Shown here piece after piece: positions 1-11,029 of a DNA stretch of 64,000 nucleotides. The position numbers and the translations under genes were made by a program. Numbering within the stretch: position 1 is the stretch's first letter; each line of letters starts with the position of its first letter. The DNA is from Posidonia oceanica (Eukaryota; Streptophyta; Magnoliopsida; Alismatales; Posidoniaceae), in contig JAZBRS010000049.1 of NCBI GenBank assembly GCA_037176725.1, forward strand, positions 37,626,001 through 37,690,000. Reading direction: 5' to 3'. The notes under the pieces were generated by a model that saw only the letters and a list, made by a program, of their open reading frames with translations, ran no database searches and was not told the DNA's origin.

Positions 1-1016
1 TGTGGTGGCCATATTGGTGTAGAAATTTTTCTAGCACTATCTTGAAGTCACTGAGATCATATGCTGAGAGCGTGTTGAACCATCTCAGTGCTTCTCCTTC
101 TAGGCTCTTGAAGAAGAGGTATATAGTAAGCCCATTATCATGTTGATAGGGTAGGGTGTCCATGGTAAAAGTGGCTAGATGATTTCTTGGATCACTCATC
201 CCATCATACTTTTGCATTTTGGGCATTTTGAACCAGGCGGAAGGGTGAAGCAAGGGAACTTGGAAGTGTCAAAGCTCACTAGAGCTTTAGATGTGACCCC
301 TGCTTCTGCCAATGCTTCCGAGATCATTCTTTAATATCTGGCCCTGACATGGCCTGTTGCCCCTAGGTTTGGTACCCTTGAATTTGGTGGAATTGTTGTT
401 GTTGAGGGGTACCATATTGTGGAGAAAAGGGTGAAGGTTGAGCCAGAGTATAACATGGTTGTATGGTTGGAGGTGGTGACTATAGTTGGGTTGCCCCTAG
501 GTAATGGTGTGAAGGATAGCTTAGTGGGGATTGTGTGGTCTGTTGGGTAAAAGGGTAGACTGGAGTTGTAGGACACTGCATGGTGTATTGTGTTGACAGG
601 CCTTGTGATGGGAAATTTACTGTAGGGCTTGGTGGCATAGTGTATGTATTTCCCGCAGTAGGCGTAGCTAATGGGCCTTGTTGAGAATTTAGGAATGGAG
701 TTCCATGCATGATTGGGATTCGTGGGTTGGAGGTATCATGTTGAGCCATGAATGGAGCGCTCCATGGCTGGGAATAATGCATTTCCTCTCCTTCTCTTCC
801 TTCTTCAAACGACTGGCCCTCGGTGCCATTTGGAGCAGACATTACAAGAGTATGGCCCCCAGAAGAATAATTGTATGGCATTGATGCATGGGGGAACATC
901 CGGCGAGCCCTTTCTTGCATGAAGTTATATGGATCTTGTGACATTGCGGTGCTGAAGAGGAACTCGTGTTGACCCCTGGTACTGCTTGCTTGAGCCATGG
1001 ATGTTGAGGCAGACAT
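1..1016 (-). pseudogene. Ty3/gypsy retrotransposon gag, decayed and cut by the window edge
   Basis: Read on the minus strand, the start at 1014-1016 opens a 178-residue frame rich in Pro, Ser, Gln and Tyr, like the disordered N-terminal part of plant gypsy gag. The reading then moves to another frame (331-576), and bases 1-240 encode a typical retrotransposon gag core with YDGMSDPRNHLATF and, further on, LEGEALRWFNTLS and DFKIVLEKFLHQYG. Gag forms the virus-like particle that packages element RNA. At least two frame changes mean it is not functional. The rest of the element lies beyond base 1. The family call rests on the core motif; the lineage is not resolved. Confidence 0.75.
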
Positions 1017-1039
1017 GCTTGAAGTGACCTATGCCATGC

Positions 1040-1617
1040 ATGATGCAGTTTTAAACTTCTAGGTTTTAAATTTGAATTTTGAATTTGATTTCGAATTCAA
1101 ATTTGAATTTTAATTTTGAGTTTGAATTCTAGTTTTAAATTCAGATTTTGAATTTAGATTTTGATTTTTAAATTCAAGATTTGATTTTGAATCAAAATTT
1201 TTGAATTCGAATATTAGTTTGATTTTGGGATTCAAATTTTGATTTTGAATTCTGAATTCTGAATTCTGGATTCGAGTTTGAATTTTAGAGTCTTTAATTT
1301 GACCTAGGAATTCAAACTTTGATTTTGAATTTGATTTGAAATCTGAATTTGAGTTTTAGCTTTGAATTTTGATTTTCAATCCAAGCTTTAATTGAATTTT
1401 GATTTTGAATTTAAATTTGAATTTGATTTTGAATCTGAAATTTGAATTTGGATTTTAATTCAAGTTTGAGTCTTGAAAAAATTTAATCTAACTTTGAATT
1501 TGGAATTTTAATTTGAATTTGAATTTGAGTTGGGATTTATACTTTAATTTGAATTTGGATTTGGATTCGAATTCGAATTTTAGTTTGAATTAGAATTTGA
1601 ATTAGAGTTGTAATTCA
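1040..1617. repeat. AT-rich degenerate TTTGAA-type simple repeat
   Basis: About 580 bases made almost wholly of variants of TTTGAATT, GATTTTGAA and GAATTC in irregular order. There is no stable reading frame and no fixed unit length. It separates the gypsy gag relic from the GC-rich end of the hAT relic and looks like a decayed, expanded hexanucleotide tract. Confidence 0.7.
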
Positions 1618-1745
1618 GGCCGGGTCAGGCCAGCTCGGGCCAACTGTACGGCCGGGCCAGGCCCATGTGGGAATTTGTCTGGCCTGGTCCATGGCCCATG
1701 GTTGGACCAGGCCATGGACCGGGCCGGGCTGGACCGGTCCGTTCG
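1618..1745. repeat. GC-rich subterminal region of the hAT element
   Basis: A 130-base island of repeated GGCCNGGCC and CCATGG-type words (GGCCGGGCCAGGCCC, GGCCATGGACCGGGCCGGG) inside very AT-rich DNA. The same kind of sequence fills both ends of the 684-bp hAT derivative at 49402-50085. It lies just 3' of the transposase relic, where a transposase-binding end is expected. No clean terminal repeat or target duplication is visible. Confidence 0.5.
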
Positions 1746-1902
1746 GTCCATTCGACCCATTTTTTAAAACATATTTGAAAAAAAAATTATTATTAAATAT
1801 TTGATATATACATTAAATAATTGAAAATTACATAAGATATTTAAAATTTTACATCTTTACAATTTTTTTACATCAATATTTAAAAATTTACATCTTAAAT
1901 TC

Positions 1903-3794
1903 TTAATCATGTGTGAAGCCCGTTTCGGTCCCCGTGCCCGTTGAAGTTGATACCATCTCATCGTCTTCTGATTCACTGTTTAAGTTCAGTCCTTGAAGAC
2001 GATCAACCGCATCGTACCAGTCCTTCAAACACACGAAGGTTTCTACAGACTTTTCTGATAATCTACATCTTCTATCACTTAAAACTCTTTTACCTGCAGA
2101 AAATGCAGACTTCGACGCCACAGTAGACGCCGGAATTGTTAATAAATCTTTAGCCATTCTAGAAACTATAGGAAACCTAATTGCGGTATTAGACCACCAC
2201 TTTAATATATCTAAGTTATCCATTTCTGATTCACTAAAAGCAAATTCACATTCTAAATAATTTTCTAATTCATTATTTGTTGATGATTTTACATATTTTT
2301 CTTTTTTCTTATTTAATCTACTCCAAAATGAACTACCAGTACTACTACTACTAGTATGTGTTCCTACATTACTAGATCTTTGACCACTAGAACTACCTTC
2401 ACCATAATGTTTAACATATTATTCAAATAATGTATATAAAGTAGTCTTAATTTTACTATTAAATTCTTCTATTAAGTTACTTTTATTCATATTACTAAAA
2501 ATATCATCTATAAGTATCATACAATTAACAAATCTATACCTAGGATCCATAATTAATGCTAAACATGCCCACATTGGAGATCTTCCCAATAACTATTATA
2601 TTTATGTTGCATTACTTGAATAATGTTGACAAAAGATGGAACTTCTCTATATTGCTGAAAAATATTTGTAATATTAAATAAATTAATTAAAACTAGATTA
2701 CTAGTAGGATAATATTGACCAGATAATTGTTTAGTAACATTATAAAAAGGTTCTAAAAAATTATGAATTATTGTAGAATTTTGCCAATCTTCATCATTTA
2801 ACATATAATTAGATTTGGCATTATAATATGCTGTAATTAAGTTGTTATAAGGTAAACTTGAACTTAATATATCATAAGTTGAATTCCATTTATGTTGAAC
2901 ATCTAATTTAAATTTTCTAGGTTTTAAACCATTTTCTGCATATAAATGTCTAAATTCTTGATATCTTTTAGGTGATGTTTGAATAAATAAAATTGCTGAT
3001 CTTATATTTTCTATATAAGGTCTAATGCAATCTATACCATCTTGTACAATTAAATTTAAAATGTGACAACAACACCTACAATGAAATATTTCACCATTTA
3101 ATATTAGTTTTATATTTCTTTTTAATATATCTATGGCAAAATTATTATTAGAAGCATTATCAAAAGATATTGTATTAATTTTATAATATAAGTGAAATTC
3201 TTTAGTAATATCTTCTAACATATTAACTATAGCTTTACCAGTATGTGAATGATCAAATACTCTAAAAGCTATTAATCTTTTTAATAAATTCTACTCTATG
3301 TCTATCCAATGTGAAGTTAAACATAGATATGGAAAATTATTAGGGTCTGTCCAAATATCACAAGTTAATGATACTTTACATAATAAAGTAAAAAATATTC
3401 TCATTATATTTTGTTTATCATTTTTAAATTTTTTATAAATAATATTTTTTGTAGTGTTTCTAGAATGACTTTTAAATTGTGGATTAAGACAATCTTGTAC
3501 ACAAGATTCAAATTTTTTATTTTCTGAAAATGAAAATGGTTGTTCATCTTGTACTATATATTTTGTTATTCGTTCTTTTGTTTCTTCTGCATTATATTTT
3601 CAATTTATTAAACCACTTGAACCTATGTGTAATTTAGATTGCCTTAAATCTGTGTTTTCTTCTTTATTATGTGCAACTATACATTTTTGTAAATGCCTAG
3701 TTATGTAACCTACACCCCCATCCGTAGGACAAGTGTATCCCGTATCACAATAATTACAATAGCATCTACTTTCATCTATAGGGTCTAAGGTAAC
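1903..3794 (-). pseudogene. hAT transposase (RICESLEEPER/BED-type), decayed
   Basis: Minus-strand pieces fall in the order of a plant hAT transposase. A BED-type zinc finger (3600-3790) has CNYC then HLQKC. The RNase-H-fold core (2559-3221) has FDNASNNNFAIDILK, the C-x-C-C-C-H region, HKWNSTYDIL and FLEPFYNVTKQLSG. A region with MDPRYRF follows at about 2440-2575. The C-terminal dimerisation domain (1903-2223) has LDILKWW, TIPASTVASKSAFSAGKRV and VCLKDW. A frameshift near 2570-2580 and an in-frame stop near 2418 separate the core from the C-terminus; more breaks lie between 3222 and 3600. Just N-terminal to the finger the gene is cut by the LTR at 3795-5381. It is a dead copy; the family call is firm. 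Confidence 0.85.
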
Positions 3795-5381
3795 TGTGAT
3801 CGCCCGCCGCTCGGTCGACGACGCGGTCGCACGCTGCCTAAAGCTCGCGCGCGCCGATCGGCTTAGAGGGAGGAAGACACGGCCAGCGGTGAATCCGGGG
3901 AGGAGAACTCGACTCGAAAATACCGAGAAAACTAGCGAAGAATGCAAGGAAAATAAAAACAAAGAAGACATGGAGTCGCCACCTAATCTATTTAAAACGG
4001 GAAGACTAGGAAAACCGTGTAAAGCATGCGAGGAAACTCATGCAATTTGAAAGATGCCAATCCGATTCAAATGTATATTACACAGGGTCAATGCAGTCTA
4101 GAGAAATGGTAATGACTCCTATTACGCACGGGAAATGTGTTAGGCACCCCCGACACGCCCAAGGAATCGATCTTTCTTGGCTAATCTGCTCTTGTGTGGC
4201 AAATGTTGGCAAATAAATGCCGGTTTATATTCACCCAAAGGCGATATGCAAGATGTAATTATAAACCATGCAAAGCTTAGCAAAACCTTGTTAAATGCGA
4301 CTAGTTAAAGTTTAAAATGCCATAAAAGTATGAAAATAGGCCGGGGAAGCTAAACCGAGGTGCAAAACCTGGAAACCACTGTTATACTACATGCTTGGAT
4401 GCTAGAACATGGTCTGGGAGCGATCAAATGCTAGAAACAAGGTCTGAATCGAAGGCGGCTTAAGAAATCAGACTGCAGCAAACTTAAGCGTTGGACGCTG
4501 GAGTAACCAGCGTCCTATGTAAGACGCTGGAACAGCCAGTGTCCAACATAGAAGACAGATAAAACCTGTAGAAAAACATGCATATTTGATAAAGCAAGAT
4601 TTTGAGGCCAAATAAAAGCCATGGACAAAATGGATCAAGCCAAATAAACAGAGCAGAATAATCAAAGCACTGGATCAAAAATCAGACAAGAAATCTAGAG
4701 GTTACTGACCCAGGACGTTAGACGCTATAAATCCTGCCTCTAATGTAAAACACGGGAAGTATCAACGTCCAACGCAGAAGGGACAAATCCCAGAAAACCT
4801 AGCTTGCAATCTGATAAAAAACATTACATAAATTTGGAGATAACTGAAAAGGGCCCAGATCTTAACATACACACATGAATCGGATAAACATTGCAAATAA
4901 AAGCGATTTTAGGATGTAAGAATGCATAATAGCTTACTGAGGTGTAAGACGCTAATGGTACCCACGTCCTACATAAGATGTTTGGGACTGCGCGTCCTAC
5001 ACCCAGGCAAGACATTTGAAAAACATGGAGAAGGGAAACCAAGCCAAAATCGATGCATGATTCCTAACATGACGTCCAGATGCATAAAGGAAAGCATACA
5101 AGATATTAAATCATGTAGCATAGCATTTAAATCATAATAACAAGGAAATAAGTTAAGCAAAGATGACAGACGTGTTGGACGCTGTCACTGGACGCGTCCA
5201 ACATTAGACGCACCAGGTTGTGCGTCTAACAGGTCGGGAAACTTTCCGGCAAGAATCGATGCTCAAATCGATCCAAAACAGAAAACTAACTAGCTAGGAA
5301 GCATAAGCATGCAAGGTAAATAAAAGAAGAAGAACAACTACAATACATACATCAGTCGACGAACCGAAGGTAAATATTACA
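3795..5381 (-). mobile_element. Long LTR of a Tat/Ogre-like Ty3/gypsy family (LTR1), inserted in the hAT gene
   Basis: The 3' end is sharp: on the minus strand the LTR ends GGCGATCACA, after which the hAT frame resumes. It matches the ends of the LTRs at 13652 (GGTCACA) and 56491 (GGTTACA). The shared block (GTGTTAGGCACCC and ACTCCTATTACG on the plus strand, 4108-4163) and GGAGTCGCCACCTAATCTAT (3972-3991) match the other three LTRs. The 5' end is placed by a weak match (TGTAATATTTACC then GTCGAC) and is uncertain. No primer-binding site or internal region follows, so it behaves as a solo LTR. The hAT-side flank GTAAC (3790-3794) is not found at the other end. It carries four hairpin clusters, listed separately. 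Confidence 0.7.
4499..5233. repeat. Four clusters of paired short stem-loops, GTTGGACGC/GCGTCCAAC core
   Basis: Clusters lie at about 4499-4556, 4709-4773, 4943-5003 and 5171-5233, start to start 210, 234 and 228 bp apart. Each is made of arms of 8-11 bases that pair across loops of about 8-12 bases, usually two stem-loops back to back. In the last cluster GTTGGACGC pairs with GCGTCCAAC, then TTAGACGCAC pairs with GTGCGTCTAA. In the first, GACGCTGG pairs with CCAGCGTC and then GACGCTGG with CCAGTGTC. Arms vary in compensating ways (TTGG/CCAA, TTAG/CTAA, TAGG/CCTA). The second cluster is the most decayed. Function unknown. Confidence 0.75.
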
Positions 5382-5406
5382 AAAGAAAATACATAATTTT
5401 GTATTA

Positions 5407-5622
5407 TCAACCACCAGAAGACAAATAAAATTGCTTAACATCTTCCAAATCATCAAATGTCTGACTAACATAAGGTTTCTCACTATCTTGATAAGTATTA
5501 AGTATATTATCGGGTAAACTCTCAATACTAACTAGACCTTCATCAAATACAACTATATTCTTTCCTTTATTATCCATCCTGGGGAATAAACATAATAAAC
5601 AACAACAAATTAGTCTTCTCAT
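5407..5622 (-). pseudogene. Short coding fragment of unknown origin
   Basis: A 71-codon minus-strand frame with a charged, protein-like part (MDNKGKNIVVFDEGLVS then FDDLEDVKQFY) directly beside the 5' edge of LTR1. The tail DDLEDVKQFY recalls the start of FAR1-type DNA-binding domains, but the match is too short to name it. It could be the N-terminal part of the hAT gene cut by LTR1, an exon end, or a MULE fragment. No introns or partner exons could be supported further up the minus strand. Confidence 0.25.
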
Positions 5623-5639
5623 TTTAACTTCTTTTTAAG

Positions 5640-7300
5640 ATTAAGAAAAAAAAACATCTAATACAATCTTACTTGCTGAAAAATGGATACAAATATCAAG
5701 TTACAAAACAGTAAATATTTAATCAAACAGAATTGTTCTTTGCATTTTGAGACTCTATATGCATAATTTAAAAAAATCGTAATTTAAATAATATGTAATT
5801 ACAAAACAGTAATTACAAACTTGATATTTGAATTTTCATATGGATCTTGATTAAAAAATCCATAAATTGAAAATTACGTATATACAAATTAGTAATTACC
5901 AATACATACACCTATTAAAACATCCGTAATTATAAAACAGTAATTACTGATACATGCATACTTGATATTTGTATTTTACAAAACAGTAAATACAACTACA
6001 GGCAGACTTGATATTTGAAATACAAAAGAGGAATTACTAGAAATTAATATTTTACTTCTGAGTGTAATATGCATTGTTTAAAGCATTCATAATTACGCAT
6101 GTTAGAAATTTGATATTTTAAATTTCATATGGAACTTGAGTTCAATTATCCGTAATCTTAAAAGTCTGTAATTACCAAAAAAATTAATTACTGATACAAG
6201 CATAATGTAAAAAATTAGTAATTACAAAACATTAAATAGTGAAACATGCAACAAAACTATAGACTATTGATAGTCCAAGTGTCAGTAAATATGGAAATTA
6301 CAGAGACTACGGAAATGCTTGATGTAAACTTCATGAAAACATTCATGAAGCTCACGCACAAAACATTGGATCTACATATGTAATCATGTTTCAACCCACA
6401 ATTACAAGTATCAACAATAAAAAAAAACAAAAGGAAAATGTAGAAAACACAATAAGTCAGGAAGAAAAACCTGTAAATTTCTTCCAAACTTCTTCCCTAA
6501 CGCTATCTCTAAAACCCAAATACCAATATGACGTTTCAGTTTAGACTGCAAGAAAAAACGCAAGATCAAAATCCACATAAATAGGATTTCAAAACAAAAG
6601 CCCTGTTGAAATACAATTGAACAATGAAATCGTCGATGGTTACCGTCTTCACATACCGCCTGCAATTTCTTCTGAATCTGCGTAAATAAGATTTCTTACG
6701 ATTTCTTCTAGAATCATGGTATGCTAAAACATTCCAATAATTTCGTTTATAAAAAGAAATATGAATCTGTCAGTTTTTTTTGTCACGTAAATCAAATTGG
6801 AGAGAGGAACAAAAATCACTCCCTGCATAACTAACCCACGATTCTTTCTGCTAATTAATAGGACAAAAAATTTAAATTCAAATGAGAACTGCCAACTAGG
6901 ATAGAGAAACAACCATATTATATATATATCCTACATAACCGTACGATTCTGATTGAATGTCCAAGATTTAAGGCCCTACCAGATAATTTGCCGATATATA
7001 TATATGTATATATGTGTGTGTGTGTGTGTATAGGAAAATGTTCAGATGAAGACATGTCCTCTTTCTTGCAATTTAAGGACAAGTATATTTGACAATTTGA
7101 TGAAAATCTTGTGGTGTAGTATTGTGTTAGATTTATATTGAAGGCAACTAGATGTGGTGTTTATATGAGGTGTGAACACAATTATTCTTTAAGTGTGAAC
7201 ACAATTATTCTTTACAATTATTGGTGTAGGTGTGAACGCAATTAATCCCTACCAGGGAACATTAGTTTTTTTGGAGAAATTGGGAGAGAGAGCCATGAAC
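5640..7300. other. AT-rich non-coding stretch with TAATTAC repeats and a TA/TG microsatellite
   Basis: Bases 5700-6230 repeat the word GTAATTAC and its reverse every 30-80 bases (AAAACAGTAATTAC and similar), in no regular unit. A (TA)n(TG)n microsatellite lies at about 6995-7030. Open frames here are short and low in complexity, and I support no gene. Confidence 0.6.
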
Positions 7301-7309
7301 TTTTTTTGA

Positions 7310-7552
7310 ATATGTCAAGACACTTAATTTTTGTACGGGTACTGAATTTTAGTAGAAGATATTGGATATATGCAGACAATGAAATATTGTGCAGACACTG
7401 AATTTTTGTACAGGTATTGAATTTTAGTAGAAGATATTGGATATATGCAGCCACTGAAATTTTGTGTAGACACTGAATTTTTGTACGGGTACTGAATTTT
7501 AGTAGAAGATATTAGATATATGCAGACACTGAAATTTTGTGCAGACATTGAA
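7310..7552. repeat. 75-bp tandem repeat, about three copies
   Basis: The word TTTTTGTACGGG/AGG followed by TACTGAATTTTAGTAGAAG recurs with GTAC at about 7333, 7408 and 7483, a period of 75 bases. Copies differ by a few substitutions. The apparent protein repeats in this stretch (YPISSTKIQY and the like) are only a consequence of 75 being divisible by three. Confidence 0.85.
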
Positions 7553-7821
7553 ATTTTGGGGTAAGGAGGACCATGTGGGTGAGGTTGGTTGGAGGTGGGG
7601 TAAGGGGGACCACGTGGGAGGAAAATGGTTAGAGGTGGATATGTGGGTTGATATGGTCACCACAATTTTTTTAAGAGCTTATTAAATTAAATCATGGATT
7701 AAGAGATCCAATGATTGAGATTAGTGGCTCATTTAGGATGTTTAATGACATGTTTGTAACTGAACTGCTCATATATATATTATATACATATTTACGAGAT
7801 AGACAAAAACTTAAGTCTTAT

Positions 7822-8399
7822 GATTTAAGTGGAGGCCTAGCCTTCCAAACTTCTTTCCTCTTTTCCAAAAACCATTTAAGCTCATTCTCAGTTATTTCAG
7901 AAATATCCTCCTTTGTGAATGAGGCTATAAATGCTCTATATTCCTCATATGCATTTTGAGTCCATAGGTGAATGTCTATATAAGATAGCGTATGAGTTGA
8001 TTTAGTGACAGGATCCGAATAATGAGGTGGAACGTAAATAGTGGAACCAATGGGTTCATCATTAGATGGAAAAGATGGCTTATGTGGGGACTCATGAGGG
8101 ATAAGAAGAGGTTCAATTCCAACATTGACTATATGCTCATGGACCTTCTCAGTAAATTTCTTTACCTAGATCTTTTTACACTTGTTGGAATTCTTAGACT
8201 TGGACTTAGCCTTAGTTTTGGGTCCAAGCCCCATATGCAAGACAGTAGAATTTTCGAGGGAATGCATAGATTGATTATCTATCTTGAAAACATTAAGTTC
8301 TGCTGTCATGTTTCCAAATATGAGCTTCAACATACCATTCCGACAATTGATTAGGGCATTGGATGTTGCCAGAAATGGTCGACCCAAAATGATAGGTAT
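7822..8399 (-). pseudogene. Ty3/gypsy gag-protease relic
   Basis: On the minus strand 8399-8166 reads IPIILGRPFLATSNALINCR and then LIFGNMTAELNVF, the conserved stretch just after the aspartic protease active site in plant Ty3/gypsy elements. Reading continues with breaks to about 7822 (AYEEYRAFIASFTKEDISE, then EKRKEVWKARPPLKS). The active-site end itself is missing: at 8400 the sequence runs straight into an LTR. The retropepsin would cut the Gag-Pol polyprotein. This is a short dead fragment. Confidence 0.7.
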
Positions 8400-8400
8400 T

Positions 8401-9290
8401 TGTCATAATCAATATTAATCTATCAAAGTTTATCGACATAATCGAGATTCATGCAATATACATCTACCCTAATTAATCATGGCATTTAAGCATGAGAAAA
8501 TAAAGAGGAATTTAATCACAATATTCTAAAATTACATGAACTTTATCTAAACCCTAGATCTAGAAATTAGTTGCACGTAGAGATAACAGAAAATAAAAAC
8601 TTGAATAGAAAACTTGGAATAAAGGACATAATTGAAGAAGAAAAATAATTTTATTGATAAAAACTAAGATTACACTAGAGGAACACTTGAAGATCTTCCA
8701 AAATACAAGAGAAAGAGTTTAAGCCTAGAAGGTGGAAGATGATCTCATAGATCTACACAATGAGTCATTTTATAGACTTACAAAGACTTCATTACGTCAG
8801 AGACAAATCCGAGTATAAAATTTAAAATTAAATTTCAAATACAAGATATTTTTAACTAAAGATCATAACGAATGAAGACTGAGTCAAAACTATGCTCCAC
8901 GGGAGCCTGGGGGGCGTCAGTTGTGCAAACGGGCATTTGGGAGGCGTCCACATCAATTGAGATGAGCTCTGACTTGGTCAATTCATTAGCTGATATTTTT
9001 TCTAGTATTAACGCATGTCAAAAATGTGGATTTGACTTCTCGACATGGCTCTAGAATTTTTTGTTCAAAATTATTATCTTTTCTGCTTCAAAATATCTTT
9101 GACTAAATTTGAATTCCTTTTTAGCTTTTATTCATTTATCTTCCTTCTTTTTTTAAATTTTTTTCAAGTCCTCAGGTTCCTACAAAATTTACACAAAATA
9201 CCTCAAGTAGCATTATTTATATACAAAATAGATAAATATGAGACATGAAATATATAATAATAATGTGCTCATCAGTGCTCTCAACTGTCA
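8401..9290 (-). mobile_element. LTR, probably of a Ty3/gypsy element
   Basis: On the minus strand the segment begins TGACAGTTGAGAGCAC (or 18 bases later at TGATGAGCACATT) and ends GATTATGACA, just before the protease relic. It is AT-rich with a GC-rich patch at 8890-8960, and no long frame. Flanking 5-mers (GTATT and GGTTC) do not match, so its state as a solo LTR is not proved. The 5' edge is approximate. Confidence 0.45.
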
Positions 9291-9544
9291 GGTTCCTAGG
9301 GCTAAGGCAAGGCCGGCTCTGTAGGATCCGATAGGATTTTAACTCTCTAGTACCGCCCTTTGACCTTCGTTAGGTTCCATCAAGAGGGCCTAGGCGGCAG
9401 ATTTCTCTCTCTATAGAGGGGTCTACAACCCAGGATTCTGTCCTTAGGGTCGTATCTTAACAAATCACAAAGCCGTAAATAAACAAACAACACTAGAGTA
9501 TCAAGTATGTACTAAGGAATATTATTGACTCAAGGAGAAACAAG

Positions 9545-10687
9545 TGTTGGCAAAAATGCCACATCTCGGTTTTAATGATAACAAAACATATTTGTGTACT
9601 AACCTTCTTATTAGGTCAAAGAAGAGTTCTCATGGACTTTAGAAAAAGAAGAAGGTGAAATTGACAAAGAAGAAATTGATAAGAAAGATCAAGGCAATTC
9701 AAGTTAAATATTTTGAAGATTGGAGACCAAGTTTATATGTAATTAAAGAGTCATGTAAATGTAATATGTTGTATCCCAGGAACTTGTAATAATCTTCTAA
9801 ACACCCCCATAGTGCCTTAGGAAAATAGCCTTAGTCCCAAAACAAACCATTCATTAATTACATTAATTATAGGGCTAAAACAGGGCATTTTGGCATACCG
9901 AATATTTTCGGTATACCGAAATTTGGGTTGTCTGTGTTCACAACCGAGAATACGTTCGACACACCGAAAACTTTTCGGTATACCAAAGTATCCGACCGTT
10001 GTGACTTTCGGTTGACCGAATTATTTCGGCATACCAAATCAGTAGCCCTTAGTGAATGTTAGAGAGGAATTTATAGGTTTTTAATACATGTCTAAATTAG
10101 CTCATTCCTATAAGTATGACACCCCTAAACCTATGTTTAGTAAGAGAGGTTATCCCAAGCTTATTGCACATCCAACACACTTTGTAGAGCTTCATTCACA
10201 TCATTCTCCTTGAGCATTCCATTCCTATCTTTTAGAGATATTTCCCAAGCTAGAGTGCATCATTTCCACCTTGCCAAAAGTGATTTAGGAGATATAGAAA
10301 AGAATCAAAAGAGTTGTAATCTTCAATTTATTGTATGAGTTCTTCTCTGGTCGTGAGAAGAGGAACCACGGTTTTTACGGGGCTTAGCGAGGGTTCGTCA
10401 TGGGTGTAATGACAGGATCTTAGCCTGGAATAAGATCAGTTTTAAGGTAACTCTTGAGGGATTCTCAAGGAGTAAACTAAGCTGGGGAGGCTGAACCACT
10501 ATAAATCCTCTGAATAAAATCAATATCTCTCATCCCCTTCTTTGTATATTTCTAGTTAATATTCAAATTCCTCTCTATACTTCATTTACTTGCTAAGTTG
10601 CTTAAAATTGTTAAAGTGAACTAAAATTCTGTAATTATTCTTGAATTCACTATTTACCCCCTCTAGTGAAGTCCTAAAATCCTAACA
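9545..10687 (+). mobile_element. Solo LTR, 1143 bp, with perfect 5-bp target duplication
   Basis: Begins TGTTGGCAAAAATGCC, ends TCCTAAAATCCTAACA and is flanked on both sides by ACAAG (9540-9544 and 10688-10692). Length and TG...CA ends fit a plant Copia-type LTR, and no internal region is present. It splits an older palindrome (9512-9533 with 10693-10713). It carries an internal array of short inverted repeats at 9892-10038. Confidence 0.88.
9892..10038. repeat. Three ACCGAA...TTCGGTATACC inverted-repeat modules in the solo LTR
   Basis: Modules lie at about 9892-9920, 9957-9987 and 10009-10038. Each has ACCGAA, a loop of 4-6 A/T-rich bases and TTTCGGTATACC or a close variant. The full palindrome TTCGGTATACCGAA occurs at 9907-9920. 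The array lies in the upstream part of the LTR, where promoter elements are expected. Confidence 0.75.
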
Positions 10688-11029
10688 ACAAGGAGTCGAT
10701 AATAATTCCTTAGGACACTTTAAGTTCTCAATCTAACTATCACAATCAAGCACGGAGAAAGGGAGAGCGACTTGCACTAGCCTGGTTCACTCGGCTTAAT
10801 TGTTTTAATTAGAGAGAGATCCCCTTAAGGAACTTTAACTCTAATGTCAATAAATAGTTTCCACCCTATTAGTGGACGTCGAACAAAACCTAGAAACCGT
10901 TAAAAAACTAAAAGAGAATAAGTTGATAGGATTTTTTTTACTGCTACAGATCTAAAAAAACAACATAAACAAATAAAACACAAATGATCTGCAGGAAAAA
11001 CCCTAATCCATACGTCATCACTGCGAGAA

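Noticed and set aside
6257..6665. Phe/Leu-rich minus-strand frames that might be exons
   Set aside because: Composition follows the AT-rich DNA, and no consistent splice sites or partner exons were found.
7242..7548. Apparent repeat protein on the minus strand
   Set aside because: It arises from the 75-bp tandem repeat, whose length is divisible by three; no start context or domain.
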